A stretch of 64,000 bases of DNA from Brevibacterium limosum (GCF_011617705.1 NZ_CP050154.1:3968001-4032000); one strand, 5' to 3'. Shown: positions 17,549-26,698, counted from the stretch's first letter. The notes: a model not told the origin generated them from the letters alone. Numbers and translations: made by a program.

Positions 17549-18799
17549 TCAGGCCGCATGCGCTTTCAGCGGCACCGTCGCATAGCTCTGCAGCGTCGTG
17601 TGGACCAGTGGTTCCGTCGGTCCCGTCGGCTCGAGTCTTGCGATGCGAGTGACGAAAGCGGAAAGGAAGGCGTCCATCTCCATTCGCGAGATCGGCTGGC
17701 CGACGCACTGGTGTATGCCCATCCCGAAAGTCAGGTGCCCGCTCGAGTCCCTGTCGAACCGGTAGATGTCGGCGTCGTCTCCCCATCTGTTTTCGTCCCT
17801 GTTCGCGCTGCCGGGGAACACGAGCACCTTCGTCTCGGCCGGGATCTCGACCCCGGAGAGGATCGTGTCCTTCGACGTGGTCCGGTAGAAGGCGTAGAAC
17901 GGGCTCTCGAGCCGCAAGGATTCGTCGATGGCGAACCGCACCAACCGCGGGTCGGCGTGGACCTTTGCGTACTGTTCGGGGTGACGGGCCAAGGTGTTGA
18001 GCGTGTTCGTGATCGCAAAGATCGTCGTGTCCAAGCCTGCCGACAGAAGCGCTCTGACCAGCAGCGTCGCCTCTTCCGGGCTGATCTCACCCGAGTCGGC
18101 GAACTCCCATAGTTGGGCTCCCATACCCGAGGGGTCGAGGACTTCGCGAGCGCAGTTCGCCAGTACCCAGTCGTAGGTGCCTGCGGACTCGTCGATCCAG
18201 CGTTTGGCGATCTCGTTCTGCGGGCCGAAGGTCGCAAAGTTCGCCGCCCCTTGAACAAGGAGATTCTCGGCTCGGCCTTCGCGGGGAATGCCGACTGCGT
18301 CGCCGAAGACGCGCAACACGTACTGTTCGGACAGACGAGCGGCATCGAATTCCCCGTCGTCGGTCGACAGGATCTCATCGATGACATTCTTTGCGTATGT
18401 GGAGAAGTCCTTCCGCCGGGGTCGCAACCGTCGCGGTGTGATGACGCCGTCCATGGCCGAGCGCATTCGTGTGTGCAGCGGCGGGTCGACTTCGAGGATC
18501 CCGGGCTTGCGCAGCGGCGGATTGTGATGAATGTTGACACTGCCGACGCCCGCTCCGGAGATGAAGGTGCGGTAGTCCTCGAGAATCTCGCGCACCTCGG
18601 CATCACGGCCGAAAGCGGGCACTCCGTACTGTCTCAGCCAAGCGGCAGGACCGGCAGCTCGCAGTCTGCTCATGAATGGGTAGGGATTCGAGAGGTTGCC
18701 CAGCGAATAGGGGTCTTCATCGAGGACGGGGATATCGGGGATCCGAGCGTCTGATGTGGCAGACCCTGCGGTGGCAGAGTCCGTCGCTGCGTTCACCAT
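17549..18799 (-). CDS. Cytochrome P450, CYP199-like aromatic acid oxidase
   Basis: 416 residues. Heme ligand Cys365 in FGMGIHQCVGQ, I-helix AGLDTT (254-259), ExxR at 293-296, and ILEVDPPLHTRMR (about 101-113), which resembles CYP199-type para-methoxybenzoate demethylases. The ATG at 18799 has GGAGG just upstream; 27 further N-terminal residues in frame are rejected. It leads the transcript with the MIO lyase. Electron donors could be the VanB-type reductases of this island, although CYP199 enzymes usually use a separate ferredoxin. The oxidised substrate is inferred only as aromatic or heteroaromatic. Confidence 0.9.
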   Translation of the reverse strand: MVNAATDSATAGSATSDARIPDIPVLDEDPYSLGNLSNPYPFMSRLRAAGPAAWLRQYGVPAFGRDAEVREILEDYRTFISGAGVGSVNIHHNPPLRKPGILEVDPPLHTRMRSAMDGVITPRRLRPRRKDFSTYAKNVIDEILSTDDGEFDAARLSEQYVLRVFGDAVGIPREGRAENLLVQGAANFATFGPQNEIAKRWIDESAGTYDWVLANCAREVLDPSGMGAQLWEFADSGEISPEEATLLVRALLSAGLDTTIFAITNTLNTLARHPEQYAKVHADPRLVRFAIDESLRLESPFYAFYRTTSKDTILSGVEIPAETKVLVFPGSANRDENRWGDDADIYRFDRDSSGHLTFGMGIHQCVGQPISRMEMDAFLSAFVTRIARLEPTGPTEPLVHTTLQSYATVPLKAHAA

Positions 18800-18864
18800 G
18801 AATGACCTCCATTGCTCGTTCTGGGGCGAACCGCACCAGTGTCTCTCTTCTGCGGGCGGCGTGG

Positions 18865-18893
18865 GCACGTACGCGTGCATTCCCTGCAGAATA
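18865..18893 (-). promoter_or_regulatory. P450 promoter with downstream dyad operator
   Basis: On the minus strand TATTCT (18893-18888) can serve as -10, with a weak TTCGCC -35 18 bp upstream. The dyad GCACG-TACG-CGTGC (18865-18878) lies about 10 bases downstream of that -10, where a repressor would block transcription. The adjacent IclR gene is a candidate regulator. Confidence 0.4.
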
Positions 18894-18953
18894 GGAACTC
18901 CGGTGACGCCCGGCGAATCGAATTCTCAGCCTGCGGGAATCAGTCTCTTGGCT

Positions 18954-19742
18954 TCAGCAGACCTCGAGCAGCTCGGCGCGGAGCGCCTCGACCGCCTCGG
19001 TGAGGACTGGCTTGAGTGAGGCTGCGGTCGAGTTTCCGAAGCGTTCAGAGCGTCCGGCCAACGTGAGGGAGCACAGAACCTCTCCGCGGACGATGACCGG
19101 GTAGGACAGTGCATTCGCGCCAGTGCCCAGCTCGGATTGGGAATAGGCGAACCCGTCGGAACGGATCCGCTGGAGCGACGTCACCAGGGTCTCTTCGGCA
19201 AGACGGGAGTCGGCGATCACCTCGGCGATGATCTGGGCTGGAGCATGAGCGAGCAGGACTCTCTGCCCTGCGCCTCTGTCCAAGGGCAGGACCTCGTAGG
19301 TGCGGAAGGCGATCTCTGCGTCCTCATCGGGGGCCACTTGGCGCAGGCACACGGCGTTCCGGCCTTCGCGCACGGCGAGGACCGATGTTCTGCCGCTGCG
19401 TTCGCTCAGCTCTCTGAGGAACTTGTTTCCGACATCAAGCAGATGCGACCGAGTAGTCGCGGCACCTGACCACGAACTCAGGCGGGAGCTGGGCAGATAT
19501 CGTCCACCGTATTCTTCGACAAGATCGAAGCTGCGCAGAGTCTTGAGGTAGCGATAGGTCGTCGACAGAGGCAGGCCCAGAGCGGCGGCAAGGTTCTTCG
19601 CATTGGTGTCCCCTGTTTCGGCGACGGTCGAGAGGATCCGCAGGCCGCGCTCGAGCGATGTGTCGCGTCCTCTGCCATCGTGCGCAGACGGGGGACGATC
19701 CGCTGCGCGGATCCTCTTGCCGTGATCAGGCGACTCTACCAT
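18954..19742 (-). CDS. IclR family regulator (catabolic island)
   Basis: 262 residues. An N-terminal winged HTH (about 28-90, SLERGLRILSTVAETGDTNAKNLAAALGLPLSTTYRYL pattern) and a C-terminal IclR effector domain ending ALRAELLEVC. The ATG at 19742 follows GAGG. It lies directly upstream of the P450 and MIO lyase genes on the same strand with a 154-bp gap, so it probably regulates them in response to the island's aromatic substrate. Confidence 0.9.
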   Translation of the reverse strand: MVESPDHGKRIRAADRPPSAHDGRGRDTSLERGLRILSTVAETGDTNAKNLAAALGLPLSTTYRYLKTLRSFDLVEEYGGRYLPSSRLSSWSGAATTRSHLLDVGNKFLRELSERSGRTSVLAVREGRNAVCLRQVAPDEDAEIAFRTYEVLPLDRGAGQRVLLAHAPAQIIAEVIADSRLAEETLVTSLQRIRSDGFAYSQSELGTGANALSYPVIVRGEVLCSLTLAGRSERFGNSTAASLKPVLTEAVEALRAELLEVC

Positions 19743-19855
19743 CGGGACCTCGTGTCTTCAGGGGCGTCCGGGTGCGGCGCCCACCGTCCCAGCGATCATA
19801 TCCGTGCCGGTCTGCACGTGCCGCCGCTCCTAGTGAGCCCGACGCAGGCACTGTC

Positions 19856-21277
19856 TCACGTCAGCGTACCGAGCACCTCGTTGAGCGCCTCGGTGGCCGA
19901 GGGGTGGGTGTAGATCGTGTCCCGCAGCTCGGTCGCGGTCACGTCGTGGCGCATGGCCAGCGCGACGGTGTTGATGACCTCCTGCGAATGCACGTGCACG
20001 AGCGCCGCGCCGAGGACGTGGTCGGTCTTCGCGTCGACGACGAACTTGACGATGCCGCGCGGGTCGCCTTCGATCTTCGCCCGGGGCGCCGCGGCGATAT
20101 CGGCCATGAGCTTCGCGCCGACCTTGATCTCATGCCCTTCGTCCCGGGCGGCCCCCTCGGTCAGGCCGACGCGGGCGACGGGCGGGGTGAGAAACATCGT
20201 GTACGGCACGCTGTTGCGGTCCGTCGTCGACCGCTTGCCCTCGCCGAGGAGCTGATCGGCGAGGATCCTGTTGTCGTCGAGGGAGATATAGGTGAACATC
20301 GGTCCGCCGTTGACGTCGCCGAACGCGTACACGCCCTCGGCGGAGGTGCGCAGGTACTCATCGGTGGTGATGAAGCCGCGGTCATCGGTATCGATGCCGG
20401 CCTTCTCGAGACCGAGGTCCGCGGTGGCGGGTTGGCGTCCGACGGCGAGGAGGACCGCCTCGGCGTCGATGGTCTTCTCTTCGTCTCCGACCGTGTAGGT
20501 CACTGTCGCGGAGTCTGCAGCGTCGTCGACCGCGGTCACGGACGCGTCGTTGACGATGGTGACCCCGTCATCGGTCAGAGCCTGGGCGACCACCTCGGCG
20601 ACGTCGTCGTCCTCATTCGCCAGCGGACGCGGGCCGCGGTCGAGGACGGTGACCTGGGAGCCGAAGTGGGCGAACATCGATCCGAACTCGAGGCCGATGT
20701 AGCCGCCGCCGACGATGACGAGGCGCTCGGGGAAGGGATCGACGTGCTGCAGGGATGCGGAGTCGTGGATGCGGCCGCCGAGCCGGGCGCCGTCGATCGG
20801 CGGGATGTTGGCGAGGGAACCGGTGTTGACGACGACGGTGTCGGCGGTGATCGTCATGGTGTCGGCACCGCCGGTGACGCGGACTTCGCGGTCGCCGGAG
20901 AACTCGGCGCGACCGTTGACAAGCAGAACCGAGTCGAGGTCGGCGAGCATCGAGTGGTTCTTCTTCCGCATCGCCCCGGTCAGTGTGTCGCGGCGTTTGA
21001 CAGTCTCGGCGAAGTATTCGTCGGTGTCATCGTCCGCCCGTTTGTTCTCGGCATCGTGGACGAGGATCTTCGTGGGGATGCAGGCGATGTTGATGCAGGC
21101 GCCGCCGATCATCATCTCCGACTGTTCGACGACGGCGACCTTCTTGCCTGCCCTGGCCATGGTGCCGGCGAGGGTCTTGCCGCCCTTGCCCCAGCCGATG
21201 ACGAGGAGGTCGACGTGCTCGGTGTGGTCTGCTGCGGTAGTGGCGGAGGTCTGCTGCGTCGTGGCCTGAGTCGTCAT
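19856..21277 (-). CDS. rclA: RclA-like FAD pyridine nucleotide-disulfide oxidoreductase
   Basis: 473 residues. FAD-binding N-terminus, redox pair Cys61/Cys66 (GGACINIACIPTK), second dinucleotide site GGGYIGLEFGSMFAHFGS, and the stretches FTYISLDD and LLGEGKRST that closely match E. coli RclA, a hypochlorous-acid-induced NADH-linked Cu(II) reductase. The dimer-domain HPSATEALNE is present. The start at 21277 follows GAGAGGA; 10 more N-terminal residues in frame are possible. No rclR, rclB or rclC homologue is adjacent; it stands alone inside the catabolic island. A dihydrolipoamide or mercuric reductase is less likely. Confidence 0.88.
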   Translation of the reverse strand: MTTQATTQQTSATTAADHTEHVDLLVIGWGKGGKTLAGTMARAGKKVAVVEQSEMMIGGACINIACIPTKILVHDAENKRADDDTDEYFAETVKRRDTLTGAMRKKNHSMLADLDSVLLVNGRAEFSGDREVRVTGGADTMTITADTVVVNTGSLANIPPIDGARLGGRIHDSASLQHVDPFPERLVIVGGGYIGLEFGSMFAHFGSQVTVLDRGPRPLANEDDDVAEVVAQALTDDGVTIVNDASVTAVDDAADSATVTYTVGDEEKTIDAEAVLLAVGRQPATADLGLEKAGIDTDDRGFITTDEYLRTSAEGVYAFGDVNGGPMFTYISLDDNRILADQLLGEGKRSTTDRNSVPYTMFLTPPVARVGLTEGAARDEGHEIKVGAKLMADIAAAPRAKIEGDPRGIVKFVVDAKTDHVLGAALVHVHSQEVINTVALAMRHDVTATELRDTIYTHPSATEALNEVLGTLT

Positions 21278-21452
21278 CCTCTGTCCTCTCACGTGTGTGG
21301 TTGTCACTCTATTCCCGGGCGGCCTGCCCGCCGGAGGATTTCGTGACTGTCTGCACAGAGTTCAACGGTTCGTTTCGTCTCGTATTCCACGCTCCGCACC
21401 AAGGAGACCATCCTCACCCTCCACTTGCTCAGCGACAACTGCTACGTGAGAC

Positions 21453-21511
21453 CTACAACGTGACGGCGCCCCAGCAACGTGGCGAACGGTTGCTGGGGCG
21501 CCGTCGGGTAG
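21453..21511. repeat. Hairpin repeat family 1, copy a
   Basis: Inverted arms GACGGCGCCCCAGCAAC and GTTGCTGGGGCGCCGTC, with an outer right arm GGGTAG. It is related to the copies at 26699, 34379 and 48019. This copy lies between the symporter stop and the rclA start on the same strand, with compensatory changes (GCCCC/GGGGC) keeping the stem paired. Confidence 0.85.
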
Positions 21512-21544
21512 TTCGGGTGGGTGGTTCTGGCTGCGACTTCTCTG

Positions 21545-23029
21545 TCAGTCGTCCACTGCCGGTTCTGCCACTTCCGCCGCCCCAGGCTCTTCCTTGATTC
21601 CTGCGCTCCTGATGAAAGCCTCATGCTTGTCCGTCTGCGGCTTGGAGGCGAGGGAGACTCCGACGTAGAGCACAAGACCGATGACCACGCCGAGGATGAT
21701 CGCTGTGCTCTCTTCCTGCCAGAAGGTCGGCAACGGAAGGCCGAGGCGGCCCATGTAGTCATAGAGCACGAATCCGCCTCCGCCGATCATGCAGGCGATC
21801 GCTCCCGACGATGTGGCTCGGCGCCATACGAAGCCTCCGATCACGGGAACGAATGCTCCGGCGGCGAGGATGTTGCTGGCAATGGACAGCACCGCCAGTG
21901 CGTCCCGCAGCCTGATGGCAACGACGAAGCCGAGCGCACAGGCGATGATCGTCGTGACGATGCCGACACGCACGCTTCCCTTATTGCTCAGGTCCGGCTG
22001 CACATATTTTTCGTAGAGTTCCGACATGTAGAGGGCGGAGGCGTGAAGGGCCGTGCACATCGTCGACATGATCGCGGCAGCGACGCCGACGAAGACGACT
22101 GCCCCGAGGCTGGTCGGCAGGTGGTCGGTGATGATCGTCGTGACGATGCCGTTCTCAGGCAGCGTGTCGAACATCCCGGCAGCCGCGACACCAGTGATCG
22201 AGACGAACGCGAACAGAGGGATGAAGATGATGAGCGCAAGACCGGTTGCCTTACGCGCCTCGTTCGGATTGCGACTGGCCGACAGGCGCTGCCAGATCGA
22301 ACCATCGATGATGAACGCGAGAGAGAACCCGACAATATAGGCCAGGTTCGCGGGGAAGGAGGTGATGAGATTGAAGTAGTCAGGAGAATCGCTGGCTGCT
22401 GGCGAGTTTGTGATCGCGTCGAGCCCGCCCGAGTTCCCCAGTGCGACGATCATCGTCACCAGCAGGCCCGCGGTGAGCAGGAAGAACTGGATCATCTCGG
22501 TCATCACAACACCCCTGAAACCGCCGAGTGCCGAATACACCAGTGAGATCGCGACGGCGATGACGACTGCGACGAGGTAGGACGTGTCGATGAACGGTGC
22601 GAGGAAGTTCCCGACCGCCACCATCTGCGAGGCAGCCCAGGTGATGAAGAAGAGGATGAACAGCACGGAGAGGATATTGCCTGCCGTCTGGTTGTAGCGT
22701 TTTGTGACGATGCCGTTCTGAGTCAGCAGACCGAGCCGTCTGATCGGTCGGGCGAAGAAGTACATCACAATGACGGCAACGACCGTCGGCCCGCCGAGGA
22801 CCCACCAACCGCCGAAGCCCTGTGCGAACGATTCATCGACGGAGATGAGCGCCGAGTTGCCGCCGAACCAGGCAGCGACGAACGCGGTTGCCAGAATCCA
22901 ATACGGAGTCTTGTTCGAGTTGAGGAAGTAGGCTCGTCGGTCCTTGTTGCGGTTGTTGACGAAGGCGACGAACAGAAGGACGACGAAGTAGAGGATCAGT
23001 CCGCCGATGAGCCAAGTTCGCAGTGACAT
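21545..23029 (-). CDS. Sodium:solute symporter (SSS family), copy 2
   Basis: 494 residues, about 13 TM helices. It shares AWFGGNSALISVDESF, SQMVAVG and ALGGFRGVVMTE with copy 1. AAAGGAG precedes the ATG. It is the last gene of a four-gene set (Rieske oxygenase, HutD-like, reductase, symporter) on the minus strand, so it most likely imports the compound oxidised by that Rieske enzyme. Confidence 0.9.
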   Translation of the reverse strand: MSLRTWLIGGLILYFVVLLFVAFVNNRNKDRRAYFLNSNKTPYWILATAFVAAWFGGNSALISVDESFAQGFGGWWVLGGPTVVAVIVMYFFARPIRRLGLLTQNGIVTKRYNQTAGNILSVLFILFFITWAASQMVAVGNFLAPFIDTSYLVAVVIAVAISLVYSALGGFRGVVMTEMIQFFLLTAGLLVTMIVALGNSGGLDAITNSPAASDSPDYFNLITSFPANLAYIVGFSLAFIIDGSIWQRLSASRNPNEARKATGLALIIFIPLFAFVSITGVAAAGMFDTLPENGIVTTIITDHLPTSLGAVVFVGVAAAIMSTMCTALHASALYMSELYEKYVQPDLSNKGSVRVGIVTTIIACALGFVVAIRLRDALAVLSIASNILAAGAFVPVIGGFVWRRATSSGAIACMIGGGGFVLYDYMGRLGLPLPTFWQEESTAIILGVVIGLVLYVGVSLASKPQTDKHEAFIRSAGIKEEPGAAEVAEPAVDD

Positions 23030-23107
23030 GTCACGACTCCTTTGTTGTGAATGCTGTGGTTGGATGTTGCGGCACGGAACCCGTGCAGTTCGGTGATGCG
23101 TCGTGTC

Positions 23108-24097
23108 TCAGAGATCGACGACGAGTGTGTCGCTCAGTGCTCGACCGACGCAGATCATCATTGATTCCCCTCGTTTCTTCTCCTCTTCGCTGAGCAGAGA
23201 ATCTCGGTGGTCGGGGACTCCGTCCACGACTCGTGTCTCACATGTGCCGCAGACGCCCATCTGACACGAGGTGCGTGCTCGGATTCCGTGACGGCCCAAG
23301 GCCTCGATGATCGTCTCTGATTCACCGACTGGGACCGTCAGGCTGCTGGACGCACAGACGAGCTCAAACGGCGTGTCATCCTCGCGGAGTCCGTTCCCGC
23401 CCGAATAGGCGAAGAGCTCGCTGCGATGAGTCAGGCCCCTGCGTGTGCTGATGTCGGCGACTTCGTCGATGAGCGTTTCAGGTCCACAGGTGTACACGCG
23501 TGCCTCTGCCGGCGCCTGTGCCAGCAGGGACTCGAGCAGCTCTTCGGGGCGAGCTGCGCTGGGAACGAACTGCACGCGGTCGCCGAATTGGGCGAGACGT
23601 TCCCTGAAGGGCATCGATTCCAGGGTTCTCCCGAGATAGGTCAGGGACCAGTCCACGCCGGAGGCGTCCGCCGAGTCGATCATCGACAGGAGCGGGGTGA
23701 TGCCGATGCCGCCGGCGATGAAGTGAAGTCTCTGGCCCTCCGTCGGAGAAGCGAAATTGAAGTTGTTCCGCGGAGCGATGACATGGAACTCGTCGCCGAT
23801 GCCTGATTCCCGGTGCAGGTAGAGTGAGGCCTGGGCCTCGTCATCGCCGGTCAGGCGAACTGCGATCTGCCACTTCTCGCGGTCCTTGGGGTCGCCGATG
23901 AGGGAGTAATGACGGATTCCGATGTCGGCCACGTCGATCTCGATGTGGGCACCGGGCTCCCAGGGCGGCATTGGCCCGCCGTCTGACCGGACGAACTCGA
24001 GCTGCAGGACTCCTTCGGCGATCCTGTCCCTTCTTCGCAGCGTGAGCATCATGTCGCGTTCGGCATACACGCCTGCCGTGTAGATGCGTTTCGTCAT
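23108..24097 (-). CDS. VanB/PDR-type ferredoxin reductase, copy 2
   Basis: 329 residues. FMN-binding RHYSLIGD, NAD-binding GGIGITPLLSM, and C-terminal [2Fe-2S] cysteines in SCQMGVCGTCETR with a fourth in MMICVGRA. It shares a 4-base ATGA overlap with the HutD-like gene and is two genes downstream of the Rieske oxygenase, so the two probably form a two-component oxygenase system. The first ~14 residues (TKRIYTAGVYAERD) extend beyond the usual family start. Confidence 0.92.
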   Translation of the reverse strand: MTKRIYTAGVYAERDMMLTLRRRDRIAEGVLQLEFVRSDGGPMPPWEPGAHIEIDVADIGIRHYSLIGDPKDREKWQIAVRLTGDDEAQASLYLHRESGIGDEFHVIAPRNNFNFASPTEGQRLHFIAGGIGITPLLSMIDSADASGVDWSLTYLGRTLESMPFRERLAQFGDRVQFVPSAARPEELLESLLAQAPAEARVYTCGPETLIDEVADISTRRGLTHRSELFAYSGGNGLREDDTPFELVCASSSLTVPVGESETIIEALGRHGIRARTSCQMGVCGTCETRVVDGVPDHRDSLLSEEEKKRGESMMICVGRALSDTLVVDL

Positions 24098-24576
24098 GGG
24101 ATCCAGACCAATCCAGTGTGCGCCAGTGAGCCGAGGCGGATGAGAGCGAAGCCTGCCTGGCCGTCTGTCGGCCGTGCGTCGACTCTGTAGTGTTCGTTTC
24201 CCGACAGGATCGCCGCGTCGCCCGGCCGGAGACAGTGCTGATCGAAGGCGAGCTCTCCGGTGTGCATGTAGATAACGACCAGCTCGCCGTCCTCACGACC
24301 GAGCTCGAATCGAGAGTCCTGGACCTCCGACCGCATGGTTCCGGTGACCAGTTTCTTTTCGCAGGCGAGTTCGAGGATCTTCTGACTCCCGGACTTCGGA
24401 TCTTCCAGTGTCAGGCTCTGTCCGTTCAGCGTCGATTCCCGTGACGGCTCGTCGCCGACGGTCAATCGCCATTGCCACGGCTCGTTGGACCGTCCGTTGT
24501 CGGGTGCCGCCGCGATCTTCAGCTTCCCGGATGGCTCGATTTCCTTCTCGATCGCCGAGGAGCGGATGATGACCAT
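24094..24576 (-). CDS. Small HutD/cupin-like protein
   Basis: 160 residues. It has an all-beta character with PWQWRLTVGDEP near residue 33 and LRPGDAAILSGNEHYRV near 118, which resembles HutD/Ves-type bicupins, but the match is weak. Start is ATG at 24576, overlapping the Rieske stop by one base, and it overlaps the reductase by four, so it is translationally coupled in the oxygenase operon. HutD proteins are thought to bind a pathway intermediate and modulate hut expression. A role as sensor or small-molecule chaperone is inference. Confidence 0.6.
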   Translation of the reverse strand: MVIIRSSAIEKEIEPSGKLKIAAAPDNGRSNEPWQWRLTVGDEPSRESTLNGQSLTLEDPKSGSQKILELACEKKLVTGTMRSEVQDSRFELGREDGELVVIYMHTGELAFDQHCLRPGDAAILSGNEHYRVDARPTDGQAGFALIRLGSLAHTGLVWIP

Positions 24577-25673
24577 CACAGCGCACGCACCTGGGTGGTG
24601 TCGGCACCTGCCAGCGGTGCCTGCTGTGAACCGGACGAGCCGTCCTGCTCCGGTGCGGTCCATTCGGTGTCGAGGAGGTGATTCATCACCCTGCGAGCCA
24701 TGGCCACCCCCGCGTCCTGAGCGATGAGGACGTCATCAATGTCCTCATCGGAAGCGTCATGGCTTGCCTGCTGATGTTCGAGAGCCCAGGCATCCTCGTC
24801 CAACACGGTTCCCTGGCTCTTCGTCAGAACCGCGTTCATCTCCTCATTGCCCACTTCGAAGTTTCGGCAGAAGGCGTAGAAGTACCATGACTGTCCTTGT
24901 GCTGCCGGAGTGATGGCGTTGAGGACTTCGAACCGATATCCGTCTTCGCGGCGCCCGCCGGGTTCGACGACACCGGCGTGGATGATGTGAACGGCCGGCA
25001 GCTGGAATTCGGTTGTATGCCAACGATCGACCACCTCGGCGTTGGTGACCTGCGCGAACAGGGGCGAGGGATAGCACCCGGGCATGAATCTGTCGACGTT
25101 GACGATGTTGTCTTCGACCTCGATGGTCACACCGTTCTCGAAGACGGCGTCATCGCCGATCGTCGAGGTATGGAGGAAGGACTCGTGGGTGAGATCGAGG
25201 AGGTTGTCGTTGAGCAATCCGGCGCTGCAGCCGATGAGCCGAGTATGTGTGACGCGATCCCACTCGGGGTCGTCCATCCAATGCGTATCAGGGACTGTCG
25301 ATGGGTCGGCCACCTCCGGGTCGCCGAACCAGGCCCAGACCCAGCGATGGGATTCCACGGTGGGGAAGATGCGCTGTCGGCCCCCAGGCGGAATCCGCCA
25401 TTGGCCGGGCACGTGCACGCAGGCACCGGTGTGGTCGTATTCGAAGCCGTGGTAGCCGCACTGGATTCCCCGTTCGGTCGTCCGACCTTCCGACAGGGGG
25501 AAGCCTCGGTGGGCGCAGCGGTTGTCCATGACCACGGCCTGTCCCTCCGGCGAGCGGAACATCACCACAGACTTCCCCAGGATGCTGCGTCCCAGCGGTT
25601 TGCTCTGAGTGACTTCTTCAGACCACGCGACGACATACCAGGCGTTGTGAACCCATTCTTCGTGCGTACTCAT
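24576..25673 (-). CDS. VanA-like Rieske non-heme iron oxygenase (demethylase type)
   Basis: 365 residues. Rieske motif Cys53-x-His55 ... Cys72-x2-His75, and mononuclear iron ligands Asp160, His163 and His168 in NLLDLTHESFLH. Length and motifs are those of vanillate O-demethylase and related oxidative demethylases rather than ring dioxygenases, since no beta subunit gene is present. GGAGG lies before the ATG. It heads an operon with a HutD-like protein, a VanB-type reductase and a symporter, divergent from an IclR regulator. The substrate may be a methoxylated or N-methylated aromatic. Confidence 0.92.
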   Translation of the reverse strand: MSTHEEWVHNAWYVVAWSEEVTQSKPLGRSILGKSVVMFRSPEGQAVVMDNRCAHRGFPLSEGRTTERGIQCGYHGFEYDHTGACVHVPGQWRIPPGGRQRIFPTVESHRWVWAWFGDPEVADPSTVPDTHWMDDPEWDRVTHTRLIGCSAGLLNDNLLDLTHESFLHTSTIGDDAVFENGVTIEVEDNIVNVDRFMPGCYPSPLFAQVTNAEVVDRWHTTEFQLPAVHIIHAGVVEPGGRREDGYRFEVLNAITPAAQGQSWYFYAFCRNFEVGNEEMNAVLTKSQGTVLDEDAWALEHQQASHDASDEDIDDVLIAQDAGVAMARRVMNHLLDTEWTAPEQDGSSGSQQAPLAGADTTQVRAL

Positions 25674-25718
25674 TTCTGCCTCCTTCGGTGTCGGTACTCA
25701 CCCCCAAGCTAGCCGTTT

Positions 25719-25770
25719 GTGATCAAGCGCACATCACTGTTTCATGTTCCGATGTCTGGTACTCCGGACA
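25719..25770. promoter_or_regulatory. Candidate IclR operators between divergent genes
   Basis: Two dyads in the 212-bp gap: GTGAT-N9-ATCAC (25719-25737, perfect) and TGTCTGG-TACT-CCGGACA (25753-25770, one mismatch). They lie between the Rieske operon and the divergent IclR gene, where the regulator would be expected to bind. Confidence 0.4.
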
Positions 25771-25885
25771 CCGGTCGGGTCTCATTGCCCGATCGTCGCC
25801 GCGCCCGACCCGCACCGCCCACTACGCTGATCCGACTGCATGGCATTTGCTTGTGCGTCGGAGTTGATTCACGGAGGAGGAAGAC

Positions 25886-26680
25886 TTGAGTCGCATCACG
25901 CCTCCTCCCGGTGACAAGGTTCCCGCCGCTCACAATGCGCTGCGCATACTCTCGCTGTTGGCGGCTCGCCACGTTCCGGTCTCCGCGGCGTCCGTCGCGA
26001 CAGCGCTCGATCTGCCGAGGTCGAGCGTCTACCACCTGCTGTCGGTGCTGGTGGAGAACGGCTTCGCCGTCCACCTGCTCGAAGAACGCAAATACGGCCT
26101 GGGGATCGCCGCGTTCGAACTGAGTTCGTCGTATGCGCGGCAGGCACCGCTCTCCCGCCTCGGCGCTCCGATCCTCGCTGCTCTTGTCGATACCATCGGC
26201 GAAAGCGCACACCTGGCCGTGCTCAATGGCAGCGATGTCGTGTACGTCGTCGAGGAACGAGCCAAATTCCGACCGGCTTTGGTCACCGAGGTCGGCGTGC
26301 GGCTGCCGGCGCATCTGACCGCCAGCGGTCGGGCGATCATGTCGGCGATGCCGCTGGCGCAGGTGAGGGCAATGTATCCGGCCGGGTCGACCTTCGCTTC
26401 CCGCAATGACCGTGAACCCACGGTCACCTCATACGCCGACCTCAAGGTCGTCCTCAACGCAGCCCGGCAGCGCGGGTACGCCTTCGAAGACGGAGAGGTG
26501 ACTCCGGAGCTGACGACGCTCGCCGTCCCGGTGAAAGACCACCTGGGGTGGCCGGTCGCCGCGGTCGCCGTGACTTTCACGAGCACAGGCTGGCCCGACA
26601 GCGACCGGCCGGAGCTGGTTGCAGAGATCAACAGCGCCGCAGATGAGCTTTCGAGACGAATCTACGGGCAGCCGCGATAG
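25886..26680 (+). CDS. IclR family regulator (Rieske operon)
   Basis: 264 residues from a TTG start at 25886, supported by a strong GGAGGAGG sequence 5 bases upstream. N-terminal HTH with AHNALRILSLLAARHVP and LPRSSVYHLLSVL, then a full IclR effector domain (HLTASGRAIMSAM, VKDHLGWPVAAVAVT). It is divergent from the Rieske operon, its most likely target. Confidence 0.9.
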   Translation: MSRITPPPGDKVPAAHNALRILSLLAARHVPVSAASVATALDLPRSSVYHLLSVLVENGFAVHLLEERKYGLGIAAFELSSSYARQAPLSRLGAPILAALVDTIGESAHLAVLNGSDVVYVVEERAKFRPALVTEVGVRLPAHLTASGRAIMSAMPLAQVRAMYPAGSTFASRNDREPTVTSYADLKVVLNAARQRGYAFEDGEVTPELTTLAVPVKDHLGWPVAAVAVTFTSTGWPDSDRPELVAEINSAADELSRRIYGQPR

Positions 26681-26698
26681 CGCCCTCGCCCTTCCGTG

